Origin: Isoperla grammatica
Taxonomy: Eukaryota; Arthropoda; Insecta; Plecoptera; Perlodidae
Assembly: GCA_945910005.1 (NCBI GenBank)
Contig: OX246739.1
Location: 34,735,608 to 34,799,607 of the forward strand
Direction: 5' to 3'
Length of the DNA: 64,000 nucleotides
Positions within the stretch are counted from its first letter, which is position 1. Every line of letters begins with the position of its first letter. The translations under genes and the position numbers were made by a program. Below the pieces are notes generated by a model. That model did no database searches, had not been told where the DNA came from, and was given only the letters and a program-made list of their open reading frames with translations. Shown one piece after another: positions 11,839 through 25,444 of the stretch.

Positions 11839-12135
11839 GTCAGGCTCAGGCGTCAGCATTTTTGTCGCCCATTACGACAGGCACTATCCTGGACCTATTC
11901 TTTCCCGGGTCAAACGGGCAAGGCAGTTGGAACAATAGTGACAGTTTGAGGAATATATTTAATATGAGGAAGGTGCTATAGGTTCTTTTCTCCTCTTTCA
12001 CGATCTGCAGGCGTATACGGTATAACCTGGACCAAATTCTATTTTTAAAAAAAGCTCACCTATCCTAATGGGGGGGGGGGGGGGGGGGGGCAGCTGCCCC
12101 CCTTTCCCCCTCCTGCGCACACCTATGTGGACACA

Positions 12136-14691
12136 GCCTTTACCTACAAATCCTTCTGAATGAATATTGAATTAATCTGAAGTATTTTTACCAGTCCCTC
12201 ATGGCATTTAGAATGGGTAATGTATTTCAATCTCTTTAGTCGAATATTTGTTATTTGTTAGATTTTGGCATTGTCAAGTCGGTAAAATCTCCACGTGTGA
12301 ACATAAACAATCCTCTGTTAGTGCGGTGATTGTGTGAAAGACGTGCAAATATTTACGAGTCTGTCGATTATGACGTCAGACGTTGTAGCCACGTCAAACA
12401 ATTCAACGGGCGCATATTTCGGCTAATATTAGAACTAAGCTGATGACGAGACAGAGAGTAAAACTGATCAAACACATTCATGTGCAAAGTTATTAAACGC
12501 CCGCCTAACAGATCGTGTTGCGACCATTTGGATCTTAGCTTATAGCTTTTATATTGGTTGAATGATAAGATATTAATATCCATCATGATTTATTTTACAT
12601 TGACACATATAAACAACATTTTTATTACACATAAAATAGATAGAAAGCTAGATTTTTCAAGGTTGTCAATAACATTTATCGCAAAGATATTATAATATTC
12701 CCTATTTATTTATCGAATTAAAGCATTGATTTTATAACTTAAAAGTTGTCGATAAACGAATTTGTTCCGTTATGGAGTGTTAATTATAATATATCTATTT
12801 CTTATACATTTTGTTACATTTAAAAATCTTGACAAAACATCAACACCGATGCCCAGTGAGGATATACAAATATAATTAGCAACACATTTAAAGATATATG
12901 GTTCCCATGGGACCTGGATATAGTCCACAACCGGCCACTGTGATTCTTTGTGCGCCGATCTAACTTCTCTCAACTTGACCAGTCTTCGTACACGGAGTAA
13001 AGGAGAGATCCGCTACCCAGCTTCAGAGTCACGGGGCTCCACTCAACCATCGAGGTGCCTATAACCATAAACAAGGATTAGTCTCAACAGGGTTGCATGG
13101 GATTATTTTGGTTGGACTGAGAAAACGCAATCAAGTCGTTTTAGACAAACCAGAAAATGTCGCAAAAACTATGAAATTGGGTGACCAAAGGTCCCGGAAA
13201 ACTAGACACTACATGTCTTCAGTACTTTGTTCTTGTGTCCCAAAACGTTTTTGTGGACGCTATTTTTTCCCGGATTTGGGAAATTGTCACCATTGTTTTT
13301 TATTTCAAAACAAGACGTAGGTTTAGTTGCTTTACTTAGATGGAATACATTTTCTTTTCTTCGTGAACTGTGATTGAACTGAAGTCACGCATGGTTATAA
13401 TAATACGCTTTCTTATTTGATATAATGTAACGAAAACAAAACAAAAAATGGTTGTTTGTCATTCCCTGTCATAGATCATACCACAGCAATCTTGACACTT
13501 TTTACTTCATGTATGTATAGTATGATCCAATAATATCTAATTTTTTTGGATCATGTATGTAGGTCTATATAGCGCTTAAAACCGTTTTCCTCCGCGTGTT
13601 TTCTGGTTCAATGTCTGGGCGACCACGATTATAGAGTAAACTCAATCAAATATTTTGATTAAACTTGATACGTTGAATGTGCAGCAGATCACGGCGAGAA
13701 ACACTTACAAATTCACGATATGGGGGTGGAGTGTTTCTACCAACCTTGACCCAGTGTCCTCGTTTCACCCTATTCGCCACGCCAACCCTCAAGAGACGTT
13801 GTATTTGCATGATTAGAAAGAAGTGAGGGGTTATTAATTTATGCCGCAACGTTGAGACGCTACAGCATATTTTACATATTTGCATCTCTCGGTCTCGGGT
13901 CGTTTCCGCCCCCATTCGTAACCAAATGAACTGCGCGAGAATCTTTTAGTGCAGCAGTTTCGCCGCCCGCCCGCGGTCAGAGATCGCAGCACTATCGCCG
14001 AGTTTGGTTCATCAACTCGCACTTACATGTTTTATGCGCGTAAAGGTTCTACAAAACCACGATATTTCCCCATAATATTGGTAAAACGTTTTACAAATAT
14101 CGTTTATAAGCATGGATGATGACTAATATATCATTATTTTAATGTTATTTGATCATAAAATGTAAGTAATATACTAAATTAGACGGATGAAAGATTTTTT
14201 ATGCGGAATGGCCACGCGACTGCTGTGCGTATGTATGATGGTGTAGCTAATACTAGGCGTCTATAGTATTGTGTATAGCCGCTCCATAACATTATGTATG
14301 TGAATGTGATCAATCTAAAATAATGTCTGATCTGAATAATAATAATCTCAAGAGGCCTAGGCTTACATCGGCGCTGGTAATTCACCGCACTACGTAAGCA
14401 ATAAGCAAGCCACTCATTTTGTGATTTTCAACGGCACAAATAATCGTGTACGCAAACTTTATTGGAGGATGATATACGTGTTAACTCTTATAATTCCATA
14501 GTAAGCCTATTAGTCTTCTATTGATAACTCACAAGTTCTGTTAGAGCTGTTGTGACGTCATATGAATATATACTATCTATGTCTAACTCAAGACGGAAAT
14601 CAAAGCCTTGTGATTACTCCACACGTAATATTGTGATAATTGAGCATGATAACAGTTCGTGCATCATCCAGTATTCTGGACTGTATTGACG
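12136..14691. other. Intergenic, nothing recognised
   Basis: AT-rich with scattered small open frames, none with recognisable domains. Poly-T and palindromic AT stretches only. Confidence 0.45.
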
Positions 14692-14863
<172 letters not shown>

Positions 14864-15096
14864 AGTAATTATCATTTTACGGCAGCCCTGGAATCCGCAA
14901 GTGGGTTTAAAAAGCGACGTTCCATTTGAATTGCAGATTCAAAACCGACGACATCAGGAGGGACGACTACTTTGCATTCCAACCATCTCGTATTACATTC
15001 CGACCGTCAATGTGCTGAGGTTGCTACACTCGCTGTCACAGCGACTCACACGTACTGGAAGCTCCCTCATAAGATGTCCATCTAACTCCATTTGTG

Positions 15097-15245
15097 AACT
15101 ATCTCAGCGGTAAGACGCGAGACTCTAATTCGGGAGGTTGTCGGTTCGATTCTGGCCACCGGCAGTCCTGACTGAAGGTTTTTTCCGAGGTTTTCCTCAG
15201 TCGTTGATTGAGTCATACTATCAGCCCTCGGACATTCCTCCCCAG
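15097..15245 (+). repeat. tRNA-derived SINE, best-preserved copy
   Basis: Contains an A-box-like 'ctcagcggtaagacgcgaga' and a B-box-like 'GGTTCGATTCTGG' about 35 nt later, in tRNA-like spacing. These are followed by the SINE body 'cagtcctgactgaaggtttt', 'gaggttttcctcagtcg' and 'gagtcatactatcagccct'. Related copies lie at 8167 (+), 31640 (-), 46290 (-) and 4378 (-). Pol III internal promoter elements are inferred from the boxes. Confidence 0.8.
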
Positions 15246-15983
15246 CTATCCAAGAGGGCCATATCAGGTAAAGCTGGTGTGCACCCTATAACGGGTATTC
15301 CTACAAAAATTAAATTCCATTGGTGGAGGTGCCAAGTTGACGTGAATTTAATGTATCGACACAAACCACGTTAATAGTTATTATAACGTGACGTCACATA
15401 GGCCATATATTGGTATCATATTAGAATATATTGACAAACTGATGTATTGCGTAGAGATTCCTTTGAGTTGTAATAGATACACGTGTATTTGTTAATATTT
15501 GTCATACGCCAAACAATGATATCGGTGCACGGCTGTTATAATAGCGTCACTATTTGGGCGAGTATGCGCGCTGTTTCCTCACCACTCGACTATACAACAG
15601 ATGCCCACAATGCTGCACAATCTAGCTTTATCAATGAAACTAAACATTTTGAATTTTGTGAAGTAAAATCCCATTGACACTTCATTGCTTTTTATTAGAG
15701 TAATGTGCATTATTCTTTTGTGCAGCCTACACTGCTCTAAAACCTTACCTTATTTCATTACAGTTACCTCCATTACCAACTTTTTCCGAGGCTTCGTCTG
15801 CCATTTACTCTCTCTTTCTAAAATTTCAATCTTTTTAAAACTTTCTTATAACCCGTTTTCGCAAATCCCGGTCAGTGACCGTCGTTGGACATTGTTTCAC
15901 AGCCGTTCTTCTCCCCCCATTATCGATTTGCGCCCTTATTTGTACGATCCACTTGAGTCGAGACGCCGTGGAGCCACCACCAC
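15246..15983. other. No gene seen
   Basis: Small open frames (64-100 codons) without recognisable content; no splice-supported exon identified. Confidence 0.4.
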
Positions 15984-15986
15984 TTA

Positions 15987-16133
15987 GGTTGGAATTCATA
16001 GTCGGCCCCTACACCTAGGGGCGCCCATTGTTACTAAGGTAACAATTGTTTGCATGTTATTTCCCATAAACAAAACAAATCCATAGCAACAATGGGTGCC
16101 CCTAGGTGTAGGGGCCGACTATGAATTCCAACC
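15987..16133. mobile_element. 147-bp MITE with TTA duplication, copy 1
   Basis: Near-perfect long terminal inverted repeats: the left starts GGTTGGAATTCATAGTCGGC and the right is its complement, with arms of about 45-50 nt. Flanked by TTA at 15984-15986 and 16134-16136. The 3-bp TWA target is typical of PIF/Harbinger. A near-identical copy sits at 33428-33574. Confidence 0.85.
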
Positions 16134-16383
16134 TTAGTGTGGCTCGTTGTGGCCTCTTCCTACGTGTGGGATACTCAACGAAACGTTGTCCCATTCCATT
16201 GCTAAAACAAGTGACACACGATTGCTGCCACAAACTTTCATTTGTTGAATACCAGCTACTAGATTTGACACTTTATGACTCCTGGAGTTGGAAGTATGGT
16301 ATGATTAGTATGGAATTGGAAGTATACAATTGTTGTCTACGTAAGTATTCTAATGCTTACGATATATCCGAGTCTAATGGTAC

Positions 16384-16519
16384 TGTGGCGGATTGCCAGG
16401 CGGTGGGTCCGCAACAATCAAAGAAGAAAAAATCAATGTTTGGCTATTCAGTTTGTAACCAGGGGCTGAGAAACATACATGACAATAAATTTGGTTTCAT
16501 TTAAATTATATCTTTTAAA
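16384..16519 (+). repeat. 5' LTR of Ty3/Gypsy element
   Basis: Begins TGTGGCGGATTGCC and ends ATATCTTTTAAA; matches 20132-20267 base for base as read. 'caataaa' near the 3' part could be the polyadenylation signal. It lacks the usual terminal CA, so the outer boundaries are uncertain by a few bases. Confidence 0.88.
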
Positions 16520-16527
16520 TACCATAT

Positions 16528-16550
16528 TGGTGACCCCGACGTGATCCGAA
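16528..16550 (+). other. Primer-binding site (tRNA-Trp type)
   Basis: TGGTGACCCCGACGTGAT is followed by cCGAA. It starts with TGG, the complement of a tRNA CCA end, and its complement resembles the 3' end of animal tRNA-Trp (GTTCGAATCACGTCGGGGTCA plus CCA) with one mismatch. It lies 8 nt after the LTR. Confidence 0.8.
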
Positions 16551-16590
16551 TAAGACGCATACCATCTGTCTATCGGTAATCACATTTAAA

Positions 16591-16832
16591 ATGGAAGCAC
16601 AATTACAAGAGTTGACACTACGGTTGAAGTCGCTGACTGCCATCGTCGCCGCGCTCAGTGATGATCAGTTCCAAGGCCGTCGTCAGCGTTCAAGGTCACA
16701 CAACAGGGCCCCAGCACCAGCAGGCACGACCACTGACAGAGGATTGTGTTGGTACCACGCTACTTACGGCAACCGCGCTCGACACTGTGTGCCTCCATGT
16801 AAGTACCAGGAAAACATTCGGGGCAGTCAGTA

Positions 16833-16833
<1 letters not shown>
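16591..16833 (+). CDS. Short gag-like ORF with zinc knuckle
   Basis: 80 aa. Residues 1-28 form a leucine-rich helix-like start and 29-45 a basic R/S/P-rich linker. A cysteine/histidine cluster follows (C53, H56, H65, C66, C70 within '[18 protein letters not shown]'), of the type found at the C-terminus of Gag in Ty3/Gypsy elements, where it binds RNA. Gag is normally several hundred residues with a capsid domain; that part is missing. The stop TAA (16831-16833) overlaps the pol ATG (16833-16835) as TAATG, suggesting coupled termination-reinitiation rather than frameshifting. Either an internal deletion removed the capsid or this lineage relies on Gag in trans. Confidence 0.75.
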
Positions 16834-20252
<3,419 letters not shown>

Positions 20253-20274
20253 ATTATATCTTTTAAAGTACCAA

Positions 20275-20545
20275 CTTAATTTACTACTTCTCTTTTCTAC
20301 CACCTAATTGAAAAAGGTCCATTAGGGATAAATTTACGACCTTCCATTTCTTGGAAGGGTAGGCGTGGCTTACTAGGTTTGTTTACTCTACTCAGCGGAA
20401 GATTACATTTGCGAATGTGTGAAAGAACGTCAGGAACCTGTTGTTTTTCTCTTAACTAGCCCGCATAAAAAGGGCAATAGATAAGGATCTAAGGTTGGTT
20501 GGTATGCGAATACTTATAAAAATAAGGGGCTAGTATCATAACCAT
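20275..20545 (+). repeat. Dispersed repeat family B, copy 1
   Basis: Colinear with 31320-31580 and 43885-44125. Shared landmarks in order: 'ctacttctc', 'ggtccatta(g/t)gga', 'cgacctt', 'agcggaaga', 'gaacgtcaggaa(c/t)ctgttg' and 'gcataaaaagg'. It begins just after the Ty3/Gypsy element, so the retrotransposon probably landed at or near its edge. No coding content; unclassified. Confidence 0.65.
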
Positions 20546-21158
20546 GTATACGCTGAATTAAAGATTTATTAAAGTTGCTCGATGAACAGAACCCTCTCAA
20601 TGTAGCTCACGGTCGAATCATGAATCGCCGTCCATCATAACTAAGTAGTCTCTTGACATAATAACTGCAAAGCGTTTTATGGCCGGCCTACTTGGACGTA
20701 GTACCAACCTAGCCCCGAGCCAGACCAGCCTCGTAAAGTTAGCAATGACGCGCCGGGTCCGGAGCTTGAGGGCTTAACCGCAAAGATTGCAGAACGAGCA
20801 CACAGATACGACAGAGCTGTATGTCGTGCAGTAGTTGCATGGTTGGCCGTCAAAGCGCCATAATACACTTACGCGTCGCGAGGAAATGATGAATAGTAAA
20901 TGATTAGTTAAGAGTTACAATATTTTATGAAATACATTTTGTGCTCCGATAATTTAATTTAATTTTAATTTTAATTATAAAAAAAACGAAGCGTCTCCAT
21001 ATTGTGCCTAGACATAATATCCCATTTAAAAATAATAATCAGCTCCGTTCTTGTGTATCATCATGGCACGGTCCTCTTGAATCTTGAAGAACAACAATGC
21101 ACAGCAGTTAAAAATGTAAAATGAAGGTAAATATCCTTAATTCAGAATTTACAAAAAA
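20546..21158. other. No gene seen
   Basis: AT-rich intergenic sequence; small open frames only. Confidence 0.4.
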
Positions 21159-21465
21159 GGGCACTAGCAACACCAAAAGACAACAATGAAACAAATGAAT
21201 TGAATCGATGGACAAACAACAAGCTGTCAAAAAATAATTTCTTCTGATTTTGGAAAACAAAACAAAAACAAACAAATACACATACAAAACTTTTACTTAG
21301 TAGTTGTCTATTATTAAAAGTTTTAAATGGCGAGCAGTGACTATTGCTACACTTGTTTTTATTTCTATGGTTGCAATTTTATTATTTTGACAGCTGATGG
21401 TTTGTCCATCAGTTCAGTTCATTTGTTCCATTGTTGTCTGTTGGTGTTGCTAGTTGCTAGTGCCC
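21159..21465 (+). mobile_element. About 305-bp MITE, copy 1
   Basis: Terminal inverted repeats GGGCACTAGCAACACCAAAA and its complement, about 30 bp or more. A second copy in opposite orientation is at 42936-43238; landmarks 'tggacaaac', 'gcaattttattattttgaca' and 'gtgtagcaatag' are shared as complements. Next to this copy's right end is a T-run instead of a clear duplication. Confidence 0.8.
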
Positions 21466-22725
21466 TTTTTTTTTTTTTTTTTTACCATTGAATGTACGCG
21501 ACAAAGAGACAGCAATGAAACTCTAGCAAGTGTCGTCACAGCCACTTTACAGATGAAGATTTTCTGATCTAATTTCAGCGCGCTACACTAATGTAACATG
21601 TCACTCTTTTGGTAGCAAGACTGGTAGCGTGCTACATTTGAAAATGCAGTAAAGTAGTGAGTTAAATTAACTGTATACAAGTATTTGTAACAACACATCA
21701 CCCCTTCACTATAGGGAACCAAAGTTTCGAAGGCGGGAGGGTTTTTGGCTCACAGGTCCCCGCGCGTCCATAAGAGTAAGCATGGGACGAAAATGTAACT
21801 CACTGTATCTTTTTTTGATACGCATAAAAGTTATGAAAACAAATTACATCACATTATTCGACAAACCATACTGCTTAATATGATCTATCAGTTGGTTACT
21901 GAACGCAGCCCAAATTTAAATGAGTACGAGATATGTGTGTGATTGTGTCGAGAATACCACCAAATTAGGCGGACTCGGTGGCTGCCGACCGAGCGCGGTT
22001 GCCACATTGTTTTCGCGGGTTGCAATAACATGCAATTTTAAACATATTTTTGGCATTTCCATGAAACATTATTGCACTGAACAATTCATGGCAACAGTAG
22101 ACACATTGCTTATGCAAATGCAAGTTGTTGTCACGGGCGTAGGCTATAAATATATGCATACGTTTTTACTTGAGATTTGTCAACACTGCACTGTACAAGC
22201 AGCGTTCACTTCAACTCGAAAGTATACCTATATAAACTTCAGTTTAATAAAAGTGTTTTATATCATTGTAAAGAGGAAACTTCACAGTTTCTTAGAATGT
22301 GCATTTGCTTCTTGTACGTTCTCTGGTACAGGCGGTAGCGCTTACGAAAAATCTAGTACGGCTTATTTAGATATGAACGGTAGACGCGAGTGAACCAGTC
22401 AACGCCCACTTTGGTTTCCTATTTTTGCAATAAGCAAGTACAAATAAACGTTGGTTTTCCCCGCCATAATTCCCACCGTCAAAGGTTCGGGATGACGGCT
22501 GCCTACTAATGACTCATAGTCCCAAGGCCGCCTCCCCAGCGCTGAGTTTGCTCTTTCACCCCGTGAGCTGGCGATAAGCAAATTACTCACTTTCGTTGAG
22601 TGGATCATAACTTCGTTTCAAAAAGCTTATAGTGAGCATAGCAGTGCAGTTTTCAGTGTCAGAATTCGTTTTCTTTTCGTGAAACTAATAATTTGCTAGC
22701 CCACGCTTACAGTTTTAGGTAGTAA
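21466..22725. other. Upstream region of the receptor gene, nothing recognised
   Basis: A 157-codon open frame (21920-22393 +) has no recognisable domain, uneven composition and no supporting gene signals; I do not call it. No promoter could be assigned. Confidence 0.35.
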
Positions 22726-22860
22726 GTACTCCTGGCCCTTTTAGAAAACAAAAGTAGCTGTAAAGTATCATCACTACTTTTTGAGTACCTCTACAAGTAG
22801 CGAGCTACTTACAAATTATACAGTAGCTGAAAAGCAAAGATCAAGTAGTTGTAGTGGTAA
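22726..22860. repeat. 'agtagct'-rich transposon debris
   Basis: Repeated 'agtagct' motifs ('caaaagtagctgtaaagt', 'tacaagtagcgagctactt', 'acagtagctgaaaag', 'caagtagttgtagtgg'). A similar patch lies at 28605-28730. The pattern resembles subterminal regions of some hAT elements; ends not defined. Confidence 0.45.
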
Positions 22861-22885
22861 TGGCGGATTCATAGCAACACGGTAA

Positions 22886-23033
22886 AGGCGCTTTCATAGC
22901 AACACGGCAACACGTATTTTCCGGACCGGCAAGTCAGGTGAGCCAATCAGGGCAGGCACGGCAAGTTTCTGATTGGTTCACCTGATCTACCGGTCCGGAA
23001 AAGACGTGTTGCCGTGTTGCTATGAAAGCGCCT
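22886..23033. mobile_element. 148-bp MITE with TAA duplication
   Basis: Near-perfect palindrome: the left arm is AGGCGCTTTCATAGCAACAC and the right arm its complement, extending through 'ttttccggaccgg' and 'gaaccaatcag'-type blocks. Flanked by TAA at 22883-22885 and 23034-23036. TWA targets fit PIF/Harbinger. Confidence 0.82.
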
Positions 23034-23036
23034 TAA

Positions 23037-23150
23037 CACGTTTTTTTTCAGACCGGTAGGTCACGTGAACCAATGAGAAACTTGCCGTGCCTTTTCTGAT
23101 TGGTTCACATGGCACTTGACCTGCTGGTCTGGAAAAAACGTGACGCGTTG
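23037..23150. mobile_element. Diverged relative of the adjacent MITE
   Basis: The arms 'cacgttttttttcagaccgg' and 'ctggtctggaaaaaacgtg' are inverted, and the interior 'gaaccaatgagaaacttgcc' / 'ctgattggttcacatgg' matches the middle of 22886-23033. It is older and abuts the younger copy, suggesting insertion of one beside or into the other. Confidence 0.6.
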
Positions 23151-23254
23151 TTGATACGACATTTGACTACAGACTATGTTTGACGTTTTTTGTGACGATA
23201 AAGGGGACGTATGAGAAACAAGAATATATACCTGGATAATTGTTAAAGTAGCCA

Positions 23255-23480
23255 ATGGATGGACATGTTGCAGGAATGCCCGGGAACCTGAGTGAGACCG
23301 AAGACTTGTTCACCATGGTGCCGCTAGGGGCGGGCGAAACGGTCTCCCCTTTCAACCTCAGCACCGACATGAGCAAGGTGGTTCGCCTGTTGCTTCTGGC
23401 CGGTCTTGCAGTCCTCGGCAGTATCGGCAACATCTTCATGATCAGCTCAGTAATGATAGAAGACCACTTGAACAAGAGAG
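23255..23480 (+). CDS. Class A GPCR, exon 1 (N-terminus and TM1)
   Basis: Encodes residues 1-75 plus one base of codon 76. The extracellular tail has two N-glycosylation sequons (N11-L-S, N34-L-S). Residues about 42-67 form TM1 with G-x-x-G-N (N59 = position 1.50). The exon ends AAC AAG AGA G followed by a GTGAGT donor (phase 1); joining to exon 2 at 47065 restores a canonical 'xGNxFLVNVALADLL' loop-TM2 sequence. An internal ATG at codon 8 is an alternative start. The family looks like the melatonin-receptor/Tre1/moody/GPR84 cluster by the TM2 and TM3-loop pattern, but the ligand cannot be told. Confidence 0.88.
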
Positions 23481-24494
23481 GTGAGTTTTGTTCGTTTGTC
23501 CTGCACTTTTTTAATTTGACCTTGAATGAGTGCAATATATTAAACTCTGTCCGACCCTATCTTATCCGGTGACTGCAAATAGTAAGGCCTACACCCGTCA
23601 TTCGATCATGGTCCCACAGTCTGGCCCTGCTCTCCCTTGCTGGACTCACCTTATGACGACCCCCGCAATGTATAATGGATCTGATTCGGAAGACGTCAGC
23701 CTAATCTGTCAAGTATGTCTTTAAAAAACAAACAATCTAATCTAAACGATCGCAGCTGCGAGTCTATTCCATAAATCGTAAATCGTCTGTTTAATCAGTA
23801 TACGTTCGCCTGGCGCCTGTGTTTGACGGTACAGTTATTTGCAAATGACCTTACTGTACTGTCGATAACCCTTTGACCTTTGAGCCAGTCAATATTTTAA
23901 TAATCTCGTTGCTATGATTGGCTGACCGGTAGCTTCATTTCCTGTTGTAGCGAGCGCTCGCATCCCTCGCCTACAAAATATCTCGGAACTCATTACGCGC
24001 TTTATAATCAGAGACGCGCATCTACTTCCGGTAGCCTGGACGGCCAATCAGGCGTCTGGACGGGCTGGCTGTTGGAATACTCGTCCCTTTTACCATACAC
24101 ACTACAGGGTTATGTGGCAGTGGCAAATATCTTGTAAATATGTAACAAAATTATGTAAATTTATGTTTTACTTTTACTAAAATACAACGATTCTATACTG
24201 GTAAAAAAAAGAAAAGGTTTGAAGGCGAATTTGATTTTACTCTCATTGTATATTGTTATATTAGAGGAACAACATTAAATCCTATTGAAGTTGAGAATTC
24301 AATTACTGGCCAGTGTGAAGTAAGTATATAATTATTAATTAGTTATGTGACCCAAACAGCCGAGCGCATGATATACTCGAATTCAAACCCTGATGAAAGA
24401 TCGTCCCGTTTTCACACAAATCGATTTAAATTTTTCGGACAGAATACGTTTCTTTTCTCACCGTGGGAAAATCCATCTCTCTTCCCCCCCCCCC

Positions 24495-24506
24495 TCTCTC
24501 TCTCTG

Positions 24507-24538
<32 letters not shown>

Positions 24539-24560
24539 CCCCCCCGCTCTCTCTCTGTCT
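24495..24560. repeat. CT-rich simple repeat
   Basis: C-run followed by (CT)n with interspersed 'ctctgt' and a second C-run. Translations rich in S/L or R/E come from this. Confidence 0.9.
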
Positions 24561-24949
24561 GCATCTGAGATTCTCGTAGTATTGTTATGGAAATGGGCGA
24601 TCGTCAATACGTTCGAGATATATGTTTTAATTAATTTCATCCTTCATCCCAATACCATAGAGATTGAAGCTGTCAAGGGATGTTCTGAGAGCCGTCCCGA
24701 CTCACAAGCGGACGAAACCACCCCTGTATTCACAAGATGTGTGTCATCACTTCTACACACATTAGCCGCTATAGAGGGCTACGAAATAACAGGAACTTAT
24801 GTTTGCTTATGTTCTTTGTACACTGTTCACTTTTCAATTTTGAATTTTCACTAAAAAACCAAACCGCACATACAAATTTCATGATATAATTTTTTATTTA
24901 ACTTTTTGTCACTTACAACTTTTATCGTAGCAGTTTTTTCATATTTTTG

Positions 24950-25262
24950 GCATTATTAGAGACCAACCACGGGGTACATTCGTGGTTGTACCTCAATGGG
25001 GTGCCATCAAAGAGGGATCTCGTGCAAATCTTTTATCACCTGTAGCTCATTCATCGTAATCTTGTATACACTTTTCCTTTTCCCCTCTTTCTTATTTTTC
25101 TCTCTTCTCATTCTCACTGATGCCGGCCCTCTTTGCTATCTGTAACGCTTATTTCAACCCCCTTGGCCTCACATCCTGCACTCCCCTAATAACGACCCCA
25201 GCGATGTGCAATGCAATCATACGTGACCTAGCTGTCGAGAACGTCGTTAAATATAAAATACT
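24950..25262 (+). repeat. Retroposon 3' end
   Basis: Ends with 'gacctagctgtcgagaacgt' + 'cgttaaatataaaat', a terminal motif that recurs at 46985 (+) and, inverted, at 32310 and 48665. The shared end plus A-rich tail suggests a LINE or SINE 3' terminus. No reverse transcriptase recognised. Confidence 0.55.
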
Positions 25263-25444
25263 AATAACTACCCTCAATGGGTTAATCTATCCCTGCACGA
25301 AGACGCTGAGTAACGTTTTCCGAGAGACGGTCTCACGTATCGTGAGGCTGAAAGCCAATCATCCCTGGTCACGATAAGGCCGGCCAGATAGGGTCACTAT
25401 CTAGGTCATAGGCAGGGTCATCTTCTGATACGACACAGATAGAG

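Larger units (their letters stand above)
10569..12127. mobile_element. Outer hAT element, host of a nested insertion
   Basis: The termini are inverted: CATAGGCGTGCGCAG at the left, and at the right a terminus whose complement reads CATAGGTGTGCGCAG. It is flanked by a perfect 8-bp duplication TGGACACA (10561-10568 and 12128-12135). Both ends carry poly-G/C next to the inverted repeats. Its interior is interrupted by a second hAT (10928-11838). Remaining own sequence is about 650 bp with no recognisable transposase, so it was non-autonomous or is decayed. Confidence 0.8.

Noticed and set aside
16121..16504. 127-codon open frame overlapping the 5' LTR
   Set aside because: Its C-terminus is identical to the pol C-terminus because it reads through the LTR copy; the upstream part is the MITE and flanking DNA.
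21920..22393. 157-codon open frame upstream of the receptor
   Set aside because: No recognisable domain, no splice or promoter support, composition like surrounding noncoding DNA; kept only as an unrecognised stretch.
25120..25377. 85-codon open frame next to the satellite
   Set aside because: Overlaps a retroposon 3' end and shows no recognisable protein motif.
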